Of a stretch of DNA of 64,000 nucleotides, positions 1-8,351 are shown one piece after another. Positions within the stretch are counted from its first letter, which is position 1. Every line of letters begins with the position of its first letter. The notes under the pieces are model-generated. The model made no database searches, was not told where the DNA came from, and saw only the letters and a list, made by a program, of their open reading frames with translations. The DNA comes from Streptomyces sp. NBC_01260 (GTDB lineage: Bacteria; Actinomycetota; Actinomycetes; Streptomycetales; Streptomycetaceae), in contig NZ_CP108464.1 in NCBI RefSeq assembly GCF_036226405.1, positions 8,308,001-8,372,000 of the forward strand. Direction: 5' to 3'. A program made the position numbers and the translations under genes.

Positions 1-1
1 C

Positions 2-478
2 GCCCGCGACCACCTGGCCGGCCTTTGGAGGTCGGCGACGACCGTTTTGCTCGGTCGGGTCAACGCCGAGGGGTTCCTCGGCTTCTGGCCCACCGTCATC
101 GACATGGAGGGGGCCGACGCACGCGACGTGGGCTTCGCCAAGTGGCTCGTCGACAGTGACAAGGTGGTCCTGTCCTCCACCCTCGACGACGCGCCGTGGG
201 AGCGGACGACGATCGTTGACAAGCCGGCTGCCGAGGTGGCAGCGGACCTCAAGGCGACCGAGGGCGGCGACATTCTCGTGCTGTCCAGCGCGAGCGTCAT
301 CAAGGCACTGCTGGCGTCCGACAAGGTCGACCGGCTGGCGCTCACGGTCTGCCCGGTCTTCCTCGGTGGCGGGCCGCGCCTCTTCGACGACGGCCTGCCT
401 GCGGGACGGTGGACGCTCGTCAGTCAGACTGCGGGCGAGCACGGAACGCTGGCCCTCGTCTACGACCGAGTCCGCTGA
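2..478 (+). CDS. Dihydrofolate reductase-family (RibD C-terminal) protein, 5' end outside window
   Basis: The frame is open from base 2, so this is only the C-terminal about 158 residues. The sequence shows the GRVNAEGFLGFWP stretch, the strand-helix WLVDSDKVVLSSTL, an ILVLSSASVIKALL segment that matches the NADPH-side helix of this fold, and the late VFLGGGPRLFDDG motif. These are typical of the RibD_C/DHFR-like reductases that are common and functionally vague in Streptomyces. Such proteins are soluble NADPH-dependent reductases, but substrates are mostly unknown. The TTG at 47 is an internal codon rather than a convincing start because the family needs the upstream beta strands. The product ends VYDRVR at a TGA. 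Family assignment is firm; the specific reaction is unknown. Confidence 0.85.
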   Translation, partial: ARDHLAGLWRSATTVLLGRVNAEGFLGFWPTVIDMEGADARDVGFAKWLVDSDKVVLSSTLDDAPWERTTIVDKPAAEVAADLKATEGGDILVLSSASVIKALLASDKVDRLALTVCPVFLGGGPRLFDDGLPAGRWTLVSQTAGEHGTLALVYDRVR

Positions 479-1015
479 GCGAGTCGTTCATAGCACTCGC
501 CCTCCGAGCCGGCCCGGACCGGTGGGCAACCGCGCCTGGCCGGCCCGCTCGTAGAGGGCCCGTCGCGCACGCGTCCACCAACTCGCCTCCCTGAGTGCAG
601 CGGTGCTCCCGCCCTCACTTCGGATCTTGCCTGGGACGTGGCGGGGGACCCGGACATGTTGCGTGCCTGGGCGCTCGCCTGGGACGGCGGAGACGGCAGC
701 GCGGGCCTCTTCCGGCCCGAGTTGCTCGACGACCCGGCCACCTTCCAATCAACTTGCTACAGGGGCGCGAAGCACCCGTCCACACGCCCTCACCGATTCC
801 GAGAGGAAGCCAGAAGAACCTGCTCCGCTGATCCCAGAACACGTGCTTACGAGCAGTTGGGGAACCCTGTCTGCGACGCACGATCCTCGGCTGCATTGAA
901 CGGAAGTTCACGCAGGTCGTCACCCATCCGACGATCATGACAGCTCATTCGGCCTCCCCGGCGAGCAGTCCGGAACACGGACGGGCCGCCTTCTCCGGAT
1001 TCGTGTGACAGGTAC
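479..1015. other. Intergenic stretch without a convincing gene
   Basis: Between the DHFR-family stop and the LLM oxidoreductase stop lie 537 bases in which every frame gives short, arginine- or proline-rich translations. One plus-strand piece near 638-750 (residues like DPDMLRAWALAWDGGDGSAG) looks protein-like and may be a gene scrap, but it matches nothing I recognise and has no start site. I see no RNA gene or strong hairpin. Confidence 0.4.
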
Positions 1016-1882
1016 TCAGCGGGCAAGAAGTACGCCGGCGAGTTCGCGCCAGGCGCTGCGTGCGAATGTGCCGCGCGATTCGGTGGCGATCTGCACGGCG
1101 ATGTGGTCGGCGCCTGCCTTGAGCCGTTCGGCGAGCCCTGCCGCGATGTCCTCGGTGTTTCCCCAGAGGAACAGAGCGTCGATGAGGCGGTCGCTTCCTC
1201 CGCCGGCCAGGTCCTCTTCGGTGAATCCGGACCGCAGCCATGCGGCCCGGTAGTTCGCCAGGGACATGTAGGGGGAGAGGGTCCAACGCGCCCGGGCTCG
1301 GGCAACCGCCGGATCGGTGTGCGCGACGACGGTCTGCTCCAGGGCGAGCAGCGGCCCGTCTCCCAGCAACTCCCTGGTACGGATCACGTGCTCGGTGTCC
1401 ACCAGGTACGGGTGCACACCGAGGGTCCGGTCGGCCGCCAGCCGGGTCATCCGGGGCCCGTGTGCCCCGATCAGCCGTGCGGAGACCGGCAGCGGAGGCA
1501 CGCCCGAGTCCAGTTCCTCCAGGTAGCCGGCCATCGCGGTGTAGGGCCGCCGGTACGTGCTGACTATCTCGCCGTGGCTGACACCCAGTCCGATCACCAG
1601 CCGCTCCCGGTCGGCCGGCGGCAGCGCATGGTAGGCGCGGGCCAGTTGATCCGCGGGCCGGTCCCAGACGGAGACGCAGGCGGGGGCAACGACCGCACGG
1701 CGGGTCGCGTCAAGCATCCGCGCCACTGTGACCAGATCGCCCCGCGGGTTGCCGCCGGGATCGCCGCCGAGCCACAGCGTCTCGTACCCGAGTTCCTCGG
1801 CCTCCGCCGCAGCGTCCGCGGCCTCACCGGGGTCGCCGTGGGTGAAAGCCAAGCTCCAGATGCCGAACATTCCCAGTTCCAT
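1016..1882 (-). CDS. F420-dependent LLM-class oxidoreductase
   Basis: This 288-residue protein belongs to the luciferase-like monooxygenase fold, in the actinobacterial subgroup of short F420-dependent enzymes. It begins MELGMFGIWSLAF, followed by the helix EAADAAAEAEELGYETLWLGG, the ARAYHALP and RLVIGLGVSHGE segments, and a GAHGPRMTRLAADRTLGVHPYLV core, which is where the family binds the deazaflavin phosphate. The family transfers hydride between F420H2 and small carbonyl or unsaturated substrates; the substrate cannot be read here. The ATG is chosen because AGGAGGGCGG precedes it by about four bases. It is transcribed leftward and stands alone, with no partner gene next to it. The length is normal for the subgroup and no damage is visible. 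Confidence 0.88.
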   Translation of the reverse strand: MELGMFGIWSLAFTHGDPGEAADAAAEAEELGYETLWLGGDPGGNPRGDLVTVARMLDATRRAVVAPACVSVWDRPADQLARAYHALPPADRERLVIGLGVSHGEIVSTYRRPYTAMAGYLEELDSGVPPLPVSARLIGAHGPRMTRLAADRTLGVHPYLVDTEHVIRTRELLGDGPLLALEQTVVAHTDPAVARARARWTLSPYMSLANYRAAWLRSGFTEEDLAGGGSDRLIDALFLWGNTEDIAAGLAERLKAGADHIAVQIATESRGTFARSAWRELAGVLLAR

Positions 1883-2068
1883 TGGCCGCCCTCCTGATGT
1901 CGGGTACGGCTCTTCCTATCGGAACAGTGACCACCCCTACTGCTGGATCCCGCTGAGCCCCGTGAGTTCGTGAAAACTGAAGGGTTCTCGGCAGGAACCC
2001 ACGGGTCCGACAGCAGAATTTCGGGTGAGAAGGCGCGGGTTCACGACGAACCTGGGGTGCGGGGCCAG

Positions 2069-2689
2069 CTACAGAGGTCGGTAGGTGCCGTAGTTCCCGG
2101 CGAGGGAGTTAGTGGCGGCTTCGGCGACATCGGATCGGGGGCCGGTGATGCATGCAGTGAGGAAGTCGTGTACTCGCTGCCCTGTCCAGCCGGCCGCGGC
2201 GACAGCGGGCCAGAAGTAGATCCCGTCGTGTGGGGATCTGGCTTCGATGAAGTCGAGGACGCAGGTCACGGATTCCAGATCCAGCGCAAGCCGGAGCATG
2301 GCCACAGCCTGCAACGCTCCGCCCACAAGCGTCTCGTTACCGGTACTCAGGCACCAGCCAATGACCTCGGTGTGGGAGTGCTCCATGTAGCTCAGCCGGA
2401 CGATGGCGTCGCCCCCGGCAGTGTGAACCGCATGGAGAGTTTCGCGCTGAAGGACGAGGTCTCGCAGGTAGGGGAGGTCGGACGGGGAGCCGCAAGTACC
2501 GAGTGCCATCGTCATCTGGTACTGGGTTTCCCAGGTCCGCGAATCCCTCACCTCATTCTTCAGGGCTTCGAGCAGGGCAGGACCCGCGGATGGGTCGCCC
2601 AGCTTTCGAAGTCGCTTCGCGGCCGAGCGGCGCTTGGCGGAACTTCGGTCTTGAAGCTGACTGATCGCCTCAACGGCGTCGAGAGCCAC
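2069..2689 (-). CDS. HEAT-repeat protein of unknown role
   Basis: The 206-residue protein is built of paired amphipathic helices: residues 1-40 (AISQLQDRSSAKRRSAAKRL) and several later units containing GDP-x-AGPALLEALKNE and GGALQAVAMLRLAL patterns. These are the marks of HEAT/PBS-lyase-like repeats, which act as protein-protein interaction scaffolds. No catalytic residues, signal peptide or membrane segment is seen. The GTG start has an AGGAGA site upstream. It lies only 34 bases downstream of the recombinase-like gene on the same strand, so it may be the last gene of that unit or a target-site neighbour. Function unknown. Confidence 0.7.
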   Translation of the reverse strand: MALDAVEAISQLQDRSSAKRRSAAKRLRKLGDPSAGPALLEALKNEVRDSRTWETQYQMTMALGTCGSPSDLPYLRDLVLQRETLHAVHTAGGDAIVRLSYMEHSHTEVIGWCLSTGNETLVGGALQAVAMLRLALDLESVTCVLDFIEARSPHDGIYFWPAVAAAGWTGQRVHDFLTACITGPRSDVAEAATNSLAGNYGTYRPL

Positions 2690-2723
2690 GGTCTCTCCTA
2701 CTGGATGCGGACGTCACCGGACT

Positions 2724-4337
2724 CTATTCGGCTTCTCTGACAGTCCCACCTGGGGTCTCACCGGGCGAGGCCAGAAGCAGCTGGCGGGCCGAGTCCGCGT
2801 AGCGCATGGCGGTCTTCTCATCGAGCCCGAAGACCTCGGCGAGGTGGAGCGGGTCCGGACCCTGGGTCATTGCTTCTTCGAGCTGTCGGTCAACGCGGAG
2901 CCGCTCCAGCGTTGCGGCCTGTCCGCGCATCGCGGCGCTGATCCAGTGGTTGCTGGCTCGGGTGGTCCTGTTCGCGGTCTGGTTGTTGATCAGCAGGTGG
3001 AGGTTCGCCGTGTTCGGCCAGCGGGTGCGCCGGTGCTCCAGCCAGTCCAGCAACAGCTTCAGGGTGAGGTCGTCGAGGGGACGGACGCGGCCGGCGATGG
3101 TCAGCCGCCGGTTGCCGATGTCGACGTCTTCGAGCATGAGCGTGCCGATCTGGGCGACCCGGGCGGCGTGCACCGCGGCAAGAGCGAGGATGAGCCGTGT
3201 GGCTGGGGTCGTCGCCGCCGCGACGGCCCGGTTGACCTGTTCGGGGACGAGCAGCTGCAGCACGGCGTACTCGTGCTGCCCGACCTTCATCCGGCTGGTG
3301 GGGTTGCGGAAGATGAGCCCGTTCCGCTTTGCCCAGCTGAACAGCGAACGTAGCGCAACGAGTTGATCGCGGCGGTGATGGCCGTGGAGATCCTTGAGGT
3401 GGGTAAGGACGTCGTCGCGGGTTACCTCCCGCAGGTGGTCGTAGCGATCCGACCACTCCAGCAGTGCCGGACGGACCCGGTTGAGGTAGAGCCAGACCGT
3501 TCCTTCTCGTCGCGGGAGACTGCGCGGGCCGCCGTCGTGCAGGACGCGGGTCCAGCGTTCGGTCTCCGAGCGGATGCCGGGCGCGAGGCCCTCCAGCCGC
3601 TCGGCGAGCCATCGCTCGAAGGAGGGCTCGCTGTCGTCCTCGTAGATCCTCATCTCCTCCAGGACCGTGACGATGTGGCCGACCGGCAGGTCGAGGGCTC
3701 TCAGCGGAATGAAGAGCTCGGTGTGCCGGATGACGTCGCCCTCGACGTAGCCGGTGAGGAGGTGCGCCAGGCCGCGATTCACCGCGAATCGGATGTTGCG
3801 GCCCCATCCGCGGGCCTCGGCCAGTTGGTGGGCCAGGTGTTGCGCCCAGGCCAGCCAGGGGCCGACCGGGTCGCGGTTGGCCGGGTCGAGTTGGCCGTAG
3901 TCGCGTGGGACCTGGTCGAAGAGTGGTAGCTGCCTCCAGGCGGGATCCGGGCGCCATGCCGGCGGGGGCGGTGGCTTGCGCGGGGCTCCCCGGCGGTCGT
4001 GGGGCTGCGGCAGAGGAGGCGTCGATCTCCGGCGGTAGTGCATGCCGATGAAGAACAACTGGTGGTACCTGACGGCGCCCAGTCGTGTCCGCACGTCCGC
4101 CTCGTCCATCGACGAACCGGCTTCGGCCTTAGCGCCGAGGCGTGCCTGGCACCAGCACAGACGGCAGTAGCCCCACTTCGTCGGCTGGACGCGATGGCAG
4201 CCGATGCAGGCGGCCTCGTCGTGGCTCCGGCCGAACATGTAGCACGTCGGGCAGCGGCGGCCGCTGAAGTTTCCCCAGGCCAGGCAGCTGTCGCAGGAGT
4301 CGGTCGGTTTGACGTACCCCTTCGGGAAGCGGGCCAC
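2724..4337 (-). CDS. Large tyrosine-recombinase-like protein with Cys-rich N terminus
   Basis: A protein of about 537 residues, third in a recombinase/HTH/recombinase set. Residues 10-60 contain closely spaced cysteines (CDSC, CPTC, CIGC, CRLCWC), which suggests one or two zinc ribbons. The C-terminal third resembles a phage-integrase catalytic domain: the box-I-like AVHAARVAQIGTLMLEDVD keeps the arginine, and a tyrosine sits in TAMRYADSARQLL. The usual HxLRH box is replaced by LERLRVDRQL and the GHxxxxTT motif is not recognisable, so catalysis may be reduced or the protein may be a partner subunit. I chose the GTG at 4337 because GGAG lies seven bases upstream and it follows the HTH stop by four bases. 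An ATG at 4409 would add 24 residues and overlap the HTH gene. Size and order recall TnpB of Tn554-like trios (inference). Confidence 0.65.
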   Translation of the reverse strand: MARFPKGYVKPTDSCDSCLAWGNFSGRRCPTCYMFGRSHDEAACIGCHRVQPTKWGYCRLCWCQARLGAKAEAGSSMDEADVRTRLGAVRYHQLFFIGMHYRRRSTPPLPQPHDRRGAPRKPPPPPAWRPDPAWRQLPLFDQVPRDYGQLDPANRDPVGPWLAWAQHLAHQLAEARGWGRNIRFAVNRGLAHLLTGYVEGDVIRHTELFIPLRALDLPVGHIVTVLEEMRIYEDDSEPSFERWLAERLEGLAPGIRSETERWTRVLHDGGPRSLPRREGTVWLYLNRVRPALLEWSDRYDHLREVTRDDVLTHLKDLHGHHRRDQLVALRSLFSWAKRNGLIFRNPTSRMKVGQHEYAVLQLLVPEQVNRAVAAATTPATRLILALAAVHAARVAQIGTLMLEDVDIGNRRLTIAGRVRPLDDLTLKLLLDWLEHRRTRWPNTANLHLLINNQTANRTTRASNHWISAAMRGQAATLERLRVDRQLEEAMTQGPDPLHLAEVFGLDEKTAMRYADSARQLLLASPGETPGGTVREAE

Positions 4338-4341
4338 CGGG

Positions 4342-4668
4342 TCACTCCGGTGGAAGCGACCGGCCGTCCCGGCGCTTGGGGACCACCGTTGGTGGGGCTG
4401 CCATCGCACCGACGGCGACCCGCGCTGTCTCTTGGCCCGGACGGACGACCTTCGCCGGTTCGGGGATCAGCAGGTCGCCGATCTCGCAGCCGAGCACGAC
4501 GCAGATCACGTCCAGGTCCTCCAGCTTGAGGGATACCGGCTGGCCGGACCACAAGCCGGACATCTTCCCGGCCGAGATGACCAGCCCGTGCTCGGCCAGG
4601 CTCCGCTGCAGTTCGGACGCCTTCCAGACGCCCTTGTTCGCGGCGGTCAGCCGCAGGTTCCACTTCAT
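4342..4668 (-). CDS. Small helix-turn-helix (XRE/Cro-like) protein of the recombinase trio
   Basis: A 108-residue protein starting MKWNLRLTAANKGVWKASEL. Residues 10-75 match a Cro/C1-type HTH: helix RLTAANKGVWKASELQRSLA, turn, recognition helix around ISAGKMSGLWSG, then LEDLDVICVVLGCEIGDLL. Its ATG overlaps the stop of the upstream integrase as ATGA (4665-4668), so the two are translationally coupled. The next gene starts four bases after its TGA. The position between two recombinase-like genes suggests a recombination directionality or repressor role for the unit. This is an inference from context. Confidence 0.8.
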   Translation of the reverse strand: MKWNLRLTAANKGVWKASELQRSLAEHGLVISAGKMSGLWSGQPVSLKLEDLDVICVVLGCEIGDLLIPEPAKVVRPGQETARVAVGAMAAPPTVVPKRRDGRSLPPE

Positions 4669-5759
4669 CCCATCAGTCCTTCCAGCCGCCTCGCGGCCCG
4701 TTGCTGCCCGGCGAGCCAGGCGTCTTCCACCCGGGTCTGCTGGACGTGGACGTACCGCATCGTCGTGGCGATCCAGGAATGTCCCAAAATCTCCTGAATT
4801 GCAACCAGGTCGAGACCGCCCGAGTAGAGCTCGGACGCACAGAAGTGCCGCAGGACATGCGGCGTCAACTTCTCGGCCCAACAAGGAAGATGAGCCTCGA
4901 CAGCCGCGGCCAGGCCGTTCCGCAGGGCGTCATCACCGACCCGGCGCGAGGACCCGTCGGTGTTTTTGCGCTCGGAGGGGAACAGCGGGGTGCCGGGGCG
5001 GGTGTGATCGTCGTCGAACTGGCCCCAGACGTCCTCGATGAACCACCGCAGCGTTCGGTCCGCGCCGTTGATCAGCGGCACCATCCGCTCGCGCGGGCCC
5101 GATCCGCGGGCGCCCTTGCCGTGGCGGACGTGGAGCTTGCCGAAGCGGCCCAGGTGCCACTTGATGTCGTCCAAGTCGAGTCCGCACGCTTCGCTCACCC
5201 GAAGTCCGACCTGGGACATCAGCTTCGCGGCGGTGTAGTTCCTGGCGGTTGGGGCGAACTTGCGGCAGGTCGCCATCTCGCCGCCCCAGCCGGTGAACAG
5301 CCGACTGATCTCCGGCGCGGTCGGTGGGATCCGCAGCTGGGCGTCCTTGGAGCCGCGCGGTCGGTTCATCTCGTCGATCGGGCACTCGACGACCCGGCCG
5401 GTCATCCGGTGGATCTCGACCTTGTGCCGCAGCTCCAGGAACAGGAAGTACGTGCTCAGCGCCTGGGAACGGGCCAGACGGGTGCCGCTGGGCGAGCCCC
5501 GCAGCACCCGTCCGAAGTATGCGTCCGCGTCGGTCGGCTCCATGTCCCACAGCGGGTGGCCGAACCAGGTCCTCACCTGCTCCAGGTGCCCGACGTCGCC
5601 GCGGATCGTGCCGTCCGTCAGCCCCGCCGACGCCCGGGCCAGCACGAAGCCAGCCAGCACGTCCGTCTCGAACCGCTCCAGTTCCTCCGCCGAGACCGGC
5701 TCCCGGTACTCGCGCAGGTCCCGCACCACCGCCAGCGCCGCCAACCCGCGCCTCCTCAC
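4665..5759 (-). CDS. Tyrosine-type site-specific recombinase (XerC/D-like)
   Basis: A 364-residue integrase with an N-terminal SAM-like DNA-binding domain (about 20-120) and a complete catalytic domain. The signature residues are all visible: box I arginine in MSQVGLRVSEACGLDLDD, lysine-bearing HVRHGKGARGSGPRERMVPL, box II HVLRHFCASELYSGG, then ILGHSWIATTMRYVHV with the nucleophilic tyrosine. It should cut and rejoin DNA through a 3'-phosphotyrosine intermediate. It is first of three coupled genes (ATGA overlap with the HTH gene), so the trio is probably a mobile unit in the manner of Tn554 or recombinase-in-trio elements. No att sites or terminal repeats were identified, so its limits are unknown. 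Confidence 0.9.
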   Translation of the reverse strand: MRRRGLAALAVVRDLREYREPVSAEELERFETDVLAGFVLARASAGLTDGTIRGDVGHLEQVRTWFGHPLWDMEPTDADAYFGRVLRGSPSGTRLARSQALSTYFLFLELRHKVEIHRMTGRVVECPIDEMNRPRGSKDAQLRIPPTAPEISRLFTGWGGEMATCRKFAPTARNYTAAKLMSQVGLRVSEACGLDLDDIKWHLGRFGKLHVRHGKGARGSGPRERMVPLINGADRTLRWFIEDVWGQFDDDHTRPGTPLFPSERKNTDGSSRRVGDDALRNGLAAAVEAHLPCWAEKLTPHVLRHFCASELYSGGLDLVAIQEILGHSWIATTMRYVHVQQTRVEDAWLAGQQRAARRLEGLMG

Positions 5760-6180
5760 CTTCGACCGGACCGCAGATCGGTCGCACGAGCTGAGAACGC
5801 TTCAGGATTCCCGAAGTTACGTCACACTCCGGCGGATCACTCGAAGGGGGAAGAAGCCGCTGGCCACGGCTTCGGTGACTCAGCGGGGCTCAGGAGAACT
5901 CGCGGGATGTCGCACAGGCTGTCCGGAATTCGCAGACCAGCCCGACGGGATTCGACCGGGAATCAGGCAGAACCTTGAACTGCGCCGGTACGGGCTCACG
6001 TCCGGCGTGGGAACCGGCCGGGAATGAGCGTGTTCCTATGGGCCTGGTCCCGGCCCGGCCCCGGCCGGCTCGCGACCGGATGCGTGCGGGGAGCGGACGA
6101 TGCATCCCGCCCGGACCGACTGGCCAGGGAGCCCGCCATCGGAACATGGGAGTCGTGGAGACCTGCCTGTGGGGCAGGCG
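5760..6180. other. Intergenic region upstream of the recombinase trio
   Basis: These 421 bases separate the start of the leftward recombinase trio from the stop of the methyltransferase, also leftward. The promoter of the trio should lie in the left part, but no confident -35/-10 pair or repeat could be picked out. No protein-like frame is seen. Confidence 0.4.
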
Positions 6181-6837
6181 TCAGTCTTGGTGCCAGACCA
6201 ATGTGTATCGCCAGAAGACTCGTCGGCGGAGCCGCACACCGGGCAGCACGTGCCGGGCATCACGAACGATATCGGCGAAGCTCATCGTCGCCGGTCGGGT
6301 GGGAGCGGTCATCGATGCCGGCCGTGCTGACCTGCCACCCCGGTTCTTGATCCAGGCCATGGCGACGTTCAGCGGAACGGCAGCCGTGCCGATCACGCGA
6401 TCGCCGGATGACTGCGCGCGGGCGAGTCCTACGACAACCAGAGTCCCGCCCGGCGCCAGGTGCTGGCGAAACAGGGTGAGGGCCTCGGAGAACGGCAGAT
6501 GATGGATGGCGGCGACACATGTGATCACGTCGTAGGAGCCGGGCGGTATGTCGGTCAGCGCGTCTCCCACGGTGAACGTGACGGGCACAGCCGGCGCGGT
6601 GAGTTCCCGTGCCCGAGCAACAATCGTGGGGTCGGCGTCCAGGCACAGCACGGACTTGGCACGTGTGCCCACCAGCCGGGCCAGGTCCCCGCTGCCCGAT
6701 CCGATGTCGAGGGCCGTGTCGAAGCGCCTCGGAATCTGCCGCATGATCCAGCGGTGGTAATGGGCGTTGTGGTCCCACGGGTGGACTGCGTGGAATTGAT
6801 CCAGCGCCTTGAGGATGCGGGGCAGCCGTGTCGTCAT
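6181..6837 (-). CDS. Class I SAM-dependent methyltransferase
   Basis: A 218-residue protein with the Rossmann-like SAM fold: motif I in TALDIGSGSGDLARLVG (about residues 40-56), the acidic end of strand 2 in SVLCLDADPTIVARARE, VGDALTDIPPGSYDVITCVAAIHHL for motifs II and III, and APGGTLVVVGLAR for the strand-4 region. This is the UbiE/Methyltransf_11 arrangement, methylating a small molecule. The C-terminal 60 residues, including RRVFWRYTLVWHQD, may form the substrate lid. The ATG start has only a weak ribosome-binding site. No neighbouring biosynthetic genes indicate a substrate. Confidence 0.85.
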   Translation of the reverse strand: MTTRLPRILKALDQFHAVHPWDHNAHYHRWIMRQIPRRFDTALDIGSGSGDLARLVGTRAKSVLCLDADPTIVARARELTAPAVPVTFTVGDALTDIPPGSYDVITCVAAIHHLPFSEALTLFRQHLAPGGTLVVVGLARAQSSGDRVIGTAAVPLNVAMAWIKNRGGRSARPASMTAPTRPATMSFADIVRDARHVLPGVRLRRRVFWRYTLVWHQD

Positions 6838-6946
6838 GGCACGATTCCATCATCCGCCTTCCGCAGCCGGCGCCGGATCTCCGCCGCGCCCTGCGCGCTC
6901 GCACCGGTACAGCTGCGACGGTCCAACTCTGCTCACAGTGGGCCCA

Positions 6947-7930
6947 GGCACTGTTTCTCGGATCTCCTGACGCGGGTCGGGTGTTGGGTCCAGGGTGGTT
7001 GTATGGGGCGTGGGGATCTGACGAATGCGGAGTGGGACCGGCTGGAGTCGTTCCTGCCGCGGGGCGGTACGCGTGGCGGTCGTTGGAGTGATCACCGGAG
7101 GGTGATCAACGGGGTTCTGTACCGGGTGCGGACGGGTGTGCAGTGGCGGGATCTGCCGGAGCGGTTCGGGCCGTGGGAGACGGTCTATAAGCGCCATCGC
7201 CGCTGGTCGGCGGATGGAACGTGGGAGATGTTGCTGTCGAAGGTGCAGGCTGCCGAGGATGCCGCGGGCCGGATCGACTGGGACGTGTCGGTGGACTCCA
7301 CCGTGGTGCGGGCTCACCAGCACGCCGCCGGCGCGAGAAAGGCGCCCCCGGCCGCAGTTCCTCAAAAGGGGGCCGGACGGGGGACGAACCAGGTCGATCC
7401 GGTGCTGCGGAAACTGGTCGTCCGGCTGGAGGAGGTGGTCAGGTCAGCGAATGCCTGGGACGGTCCCGAGGCGGCTTCACCACCAAGATCCACCTCGCAG
7501 CCGAAGGGCGATGCCGGCCCCTCGCCCTCGTCCTGACGCCCGGACACCACGGGGACGGTCCGCAGTTGGAGCGTGTGCTGGAGCTGATTTCCGTGCCTCG
7601 CACGCGGCCCGACCGTGTGTTGGCGGACAAGGCTTACACCTCCCGGAAGAACCGCCGCTACCTGCGACGACGCGGAATTCGGCACACCATCCCCGAACGC
7701 CTTGACCAGCACAGGCATCGCAAGAACCGAGGCTCCCGAGGCGGTCGGCCCACCGGCTTCGACCGCGAGCACTACAAGAAGCGCAACACCGTCGAACGCG
7801 CCATCAACCGCCTCAAGGGCTTCCGCGCCGTCGCCACCCGCTATGAGAAACGCGCCTACATCTACCTCGGCACCGTCACCCTCGCGGCCCTCATGATCTG
7901 GCTCCGAACATGATCCGAGAAACAGTTCCT
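6947..7930 (+). mobile_element. IS5-family insertion sequence (about 1 kb)
   Basis: The left end carries ACTGTTTCTCGGATC (around 6950) and the right end its inverted copy GATCCGAGAAACAGT (7912-7926), framing a transposase in two overlapping frames. A target duplication could not be assigned because the flanking bases do not match cleanly, so the exact borders may be off by a few bases. Confidence 0.8.
7003..7913 (+). CDS. IS5-family transposase, read through a -1 frameshift
   Basis: The first frame starts at ATG 7003 (MGRGDLTNAEWDRLESFL, the usual N-terminal helix) and carries WETVYKRHRRWS and DVSVDSTVVRAHQHAAG, with the first catalytic aspartate. The rest continues one frame back: LGRSRGGFTTKIHLA, RVLADKAYTS with the second aspartate, and NTVERAINRLKGFRAVATRYEK with the glutamate. 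Joining them needs a -1 shift, plausibly at the CAAAAGGGGG run near 7373. Many IS427-group elements use programmed frameshifting here, so this may be a normal element rather than a broken one. A decayed frame cannot be excluded. Confidence 0.82.
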
Positions 7931-8181
7931 AGTTCGGTATCCAGGCCTCGTCTCCGGGAGGGGCGGGACGTGCGGCGTCGAGGCGGGTGCGGCGTGGGCG
8001 AGGCGCGGGTTGTTGGTGCGCCAGAGCAGTGAGCACGTTCGAGGTTGAGGCATGGCCGGGCGCCACCTGATGCGAAGGCCCGATTCCGCGGACGGCGTGG
8101 CGATTCCTGAGCCCCTTGCAAAGGTTCCCTGACCTGGGGACCCCGTTCTCTCTTCCGTGGGCGTCGCACCTGCTCACATTT

Positions 8182-8200
8182 TCTGGAACTCATATCCAGA
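8182..8200. promoter_or_regulatory. Palindromic operator-like site
   Basis: TCTGGAACTCATATCCAGA contains perfect 6-bp inverted arms (TCTGGA/TCCAGA) around a 7-base AT-richer centre, 13 bases before an ATG. Its shape and spacing are like IclR-family operators, and an IclR gene lies just downstream on the other strand. The regulator-site pairing is inferred. Confidence 0.4.
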
Positions 8201-8213
8201 ATCCTGAACAGGT

Positions 8214-8310
8214 ATGAAGGGTCGGTGCGTTGTGCTCACCCTGGTCTTCGTGACCATGTGTGCGGGTGGCATCACCGTTCCGGTGCTCGCCTCGGGCGCG
8301 ATGGCGGGGC
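8214..8310 (+). pseudogene. Probable 5' scrap of a membrane transporter gene
   Basis: After the operator-like palindrome an ATG opens a frame beginning MKGRCVVLTLVFVTMC, a basic N terminus followed by a clean hydrophobic helix continuing through AGGITVPVLASGAMA. The frame then becomes glycine/arginine-rich and runs antisense into the IclR gene. This is what the first helix of an MFS-type transporter would look like after the rest was deleted. It is too short to assign a family with certainty. Confidence 0.3.
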
Positions 8311-8351
8311 CGGGGCGGGGCCGCTGCCGCGGTAGCGGCCCTGGAGGATCG

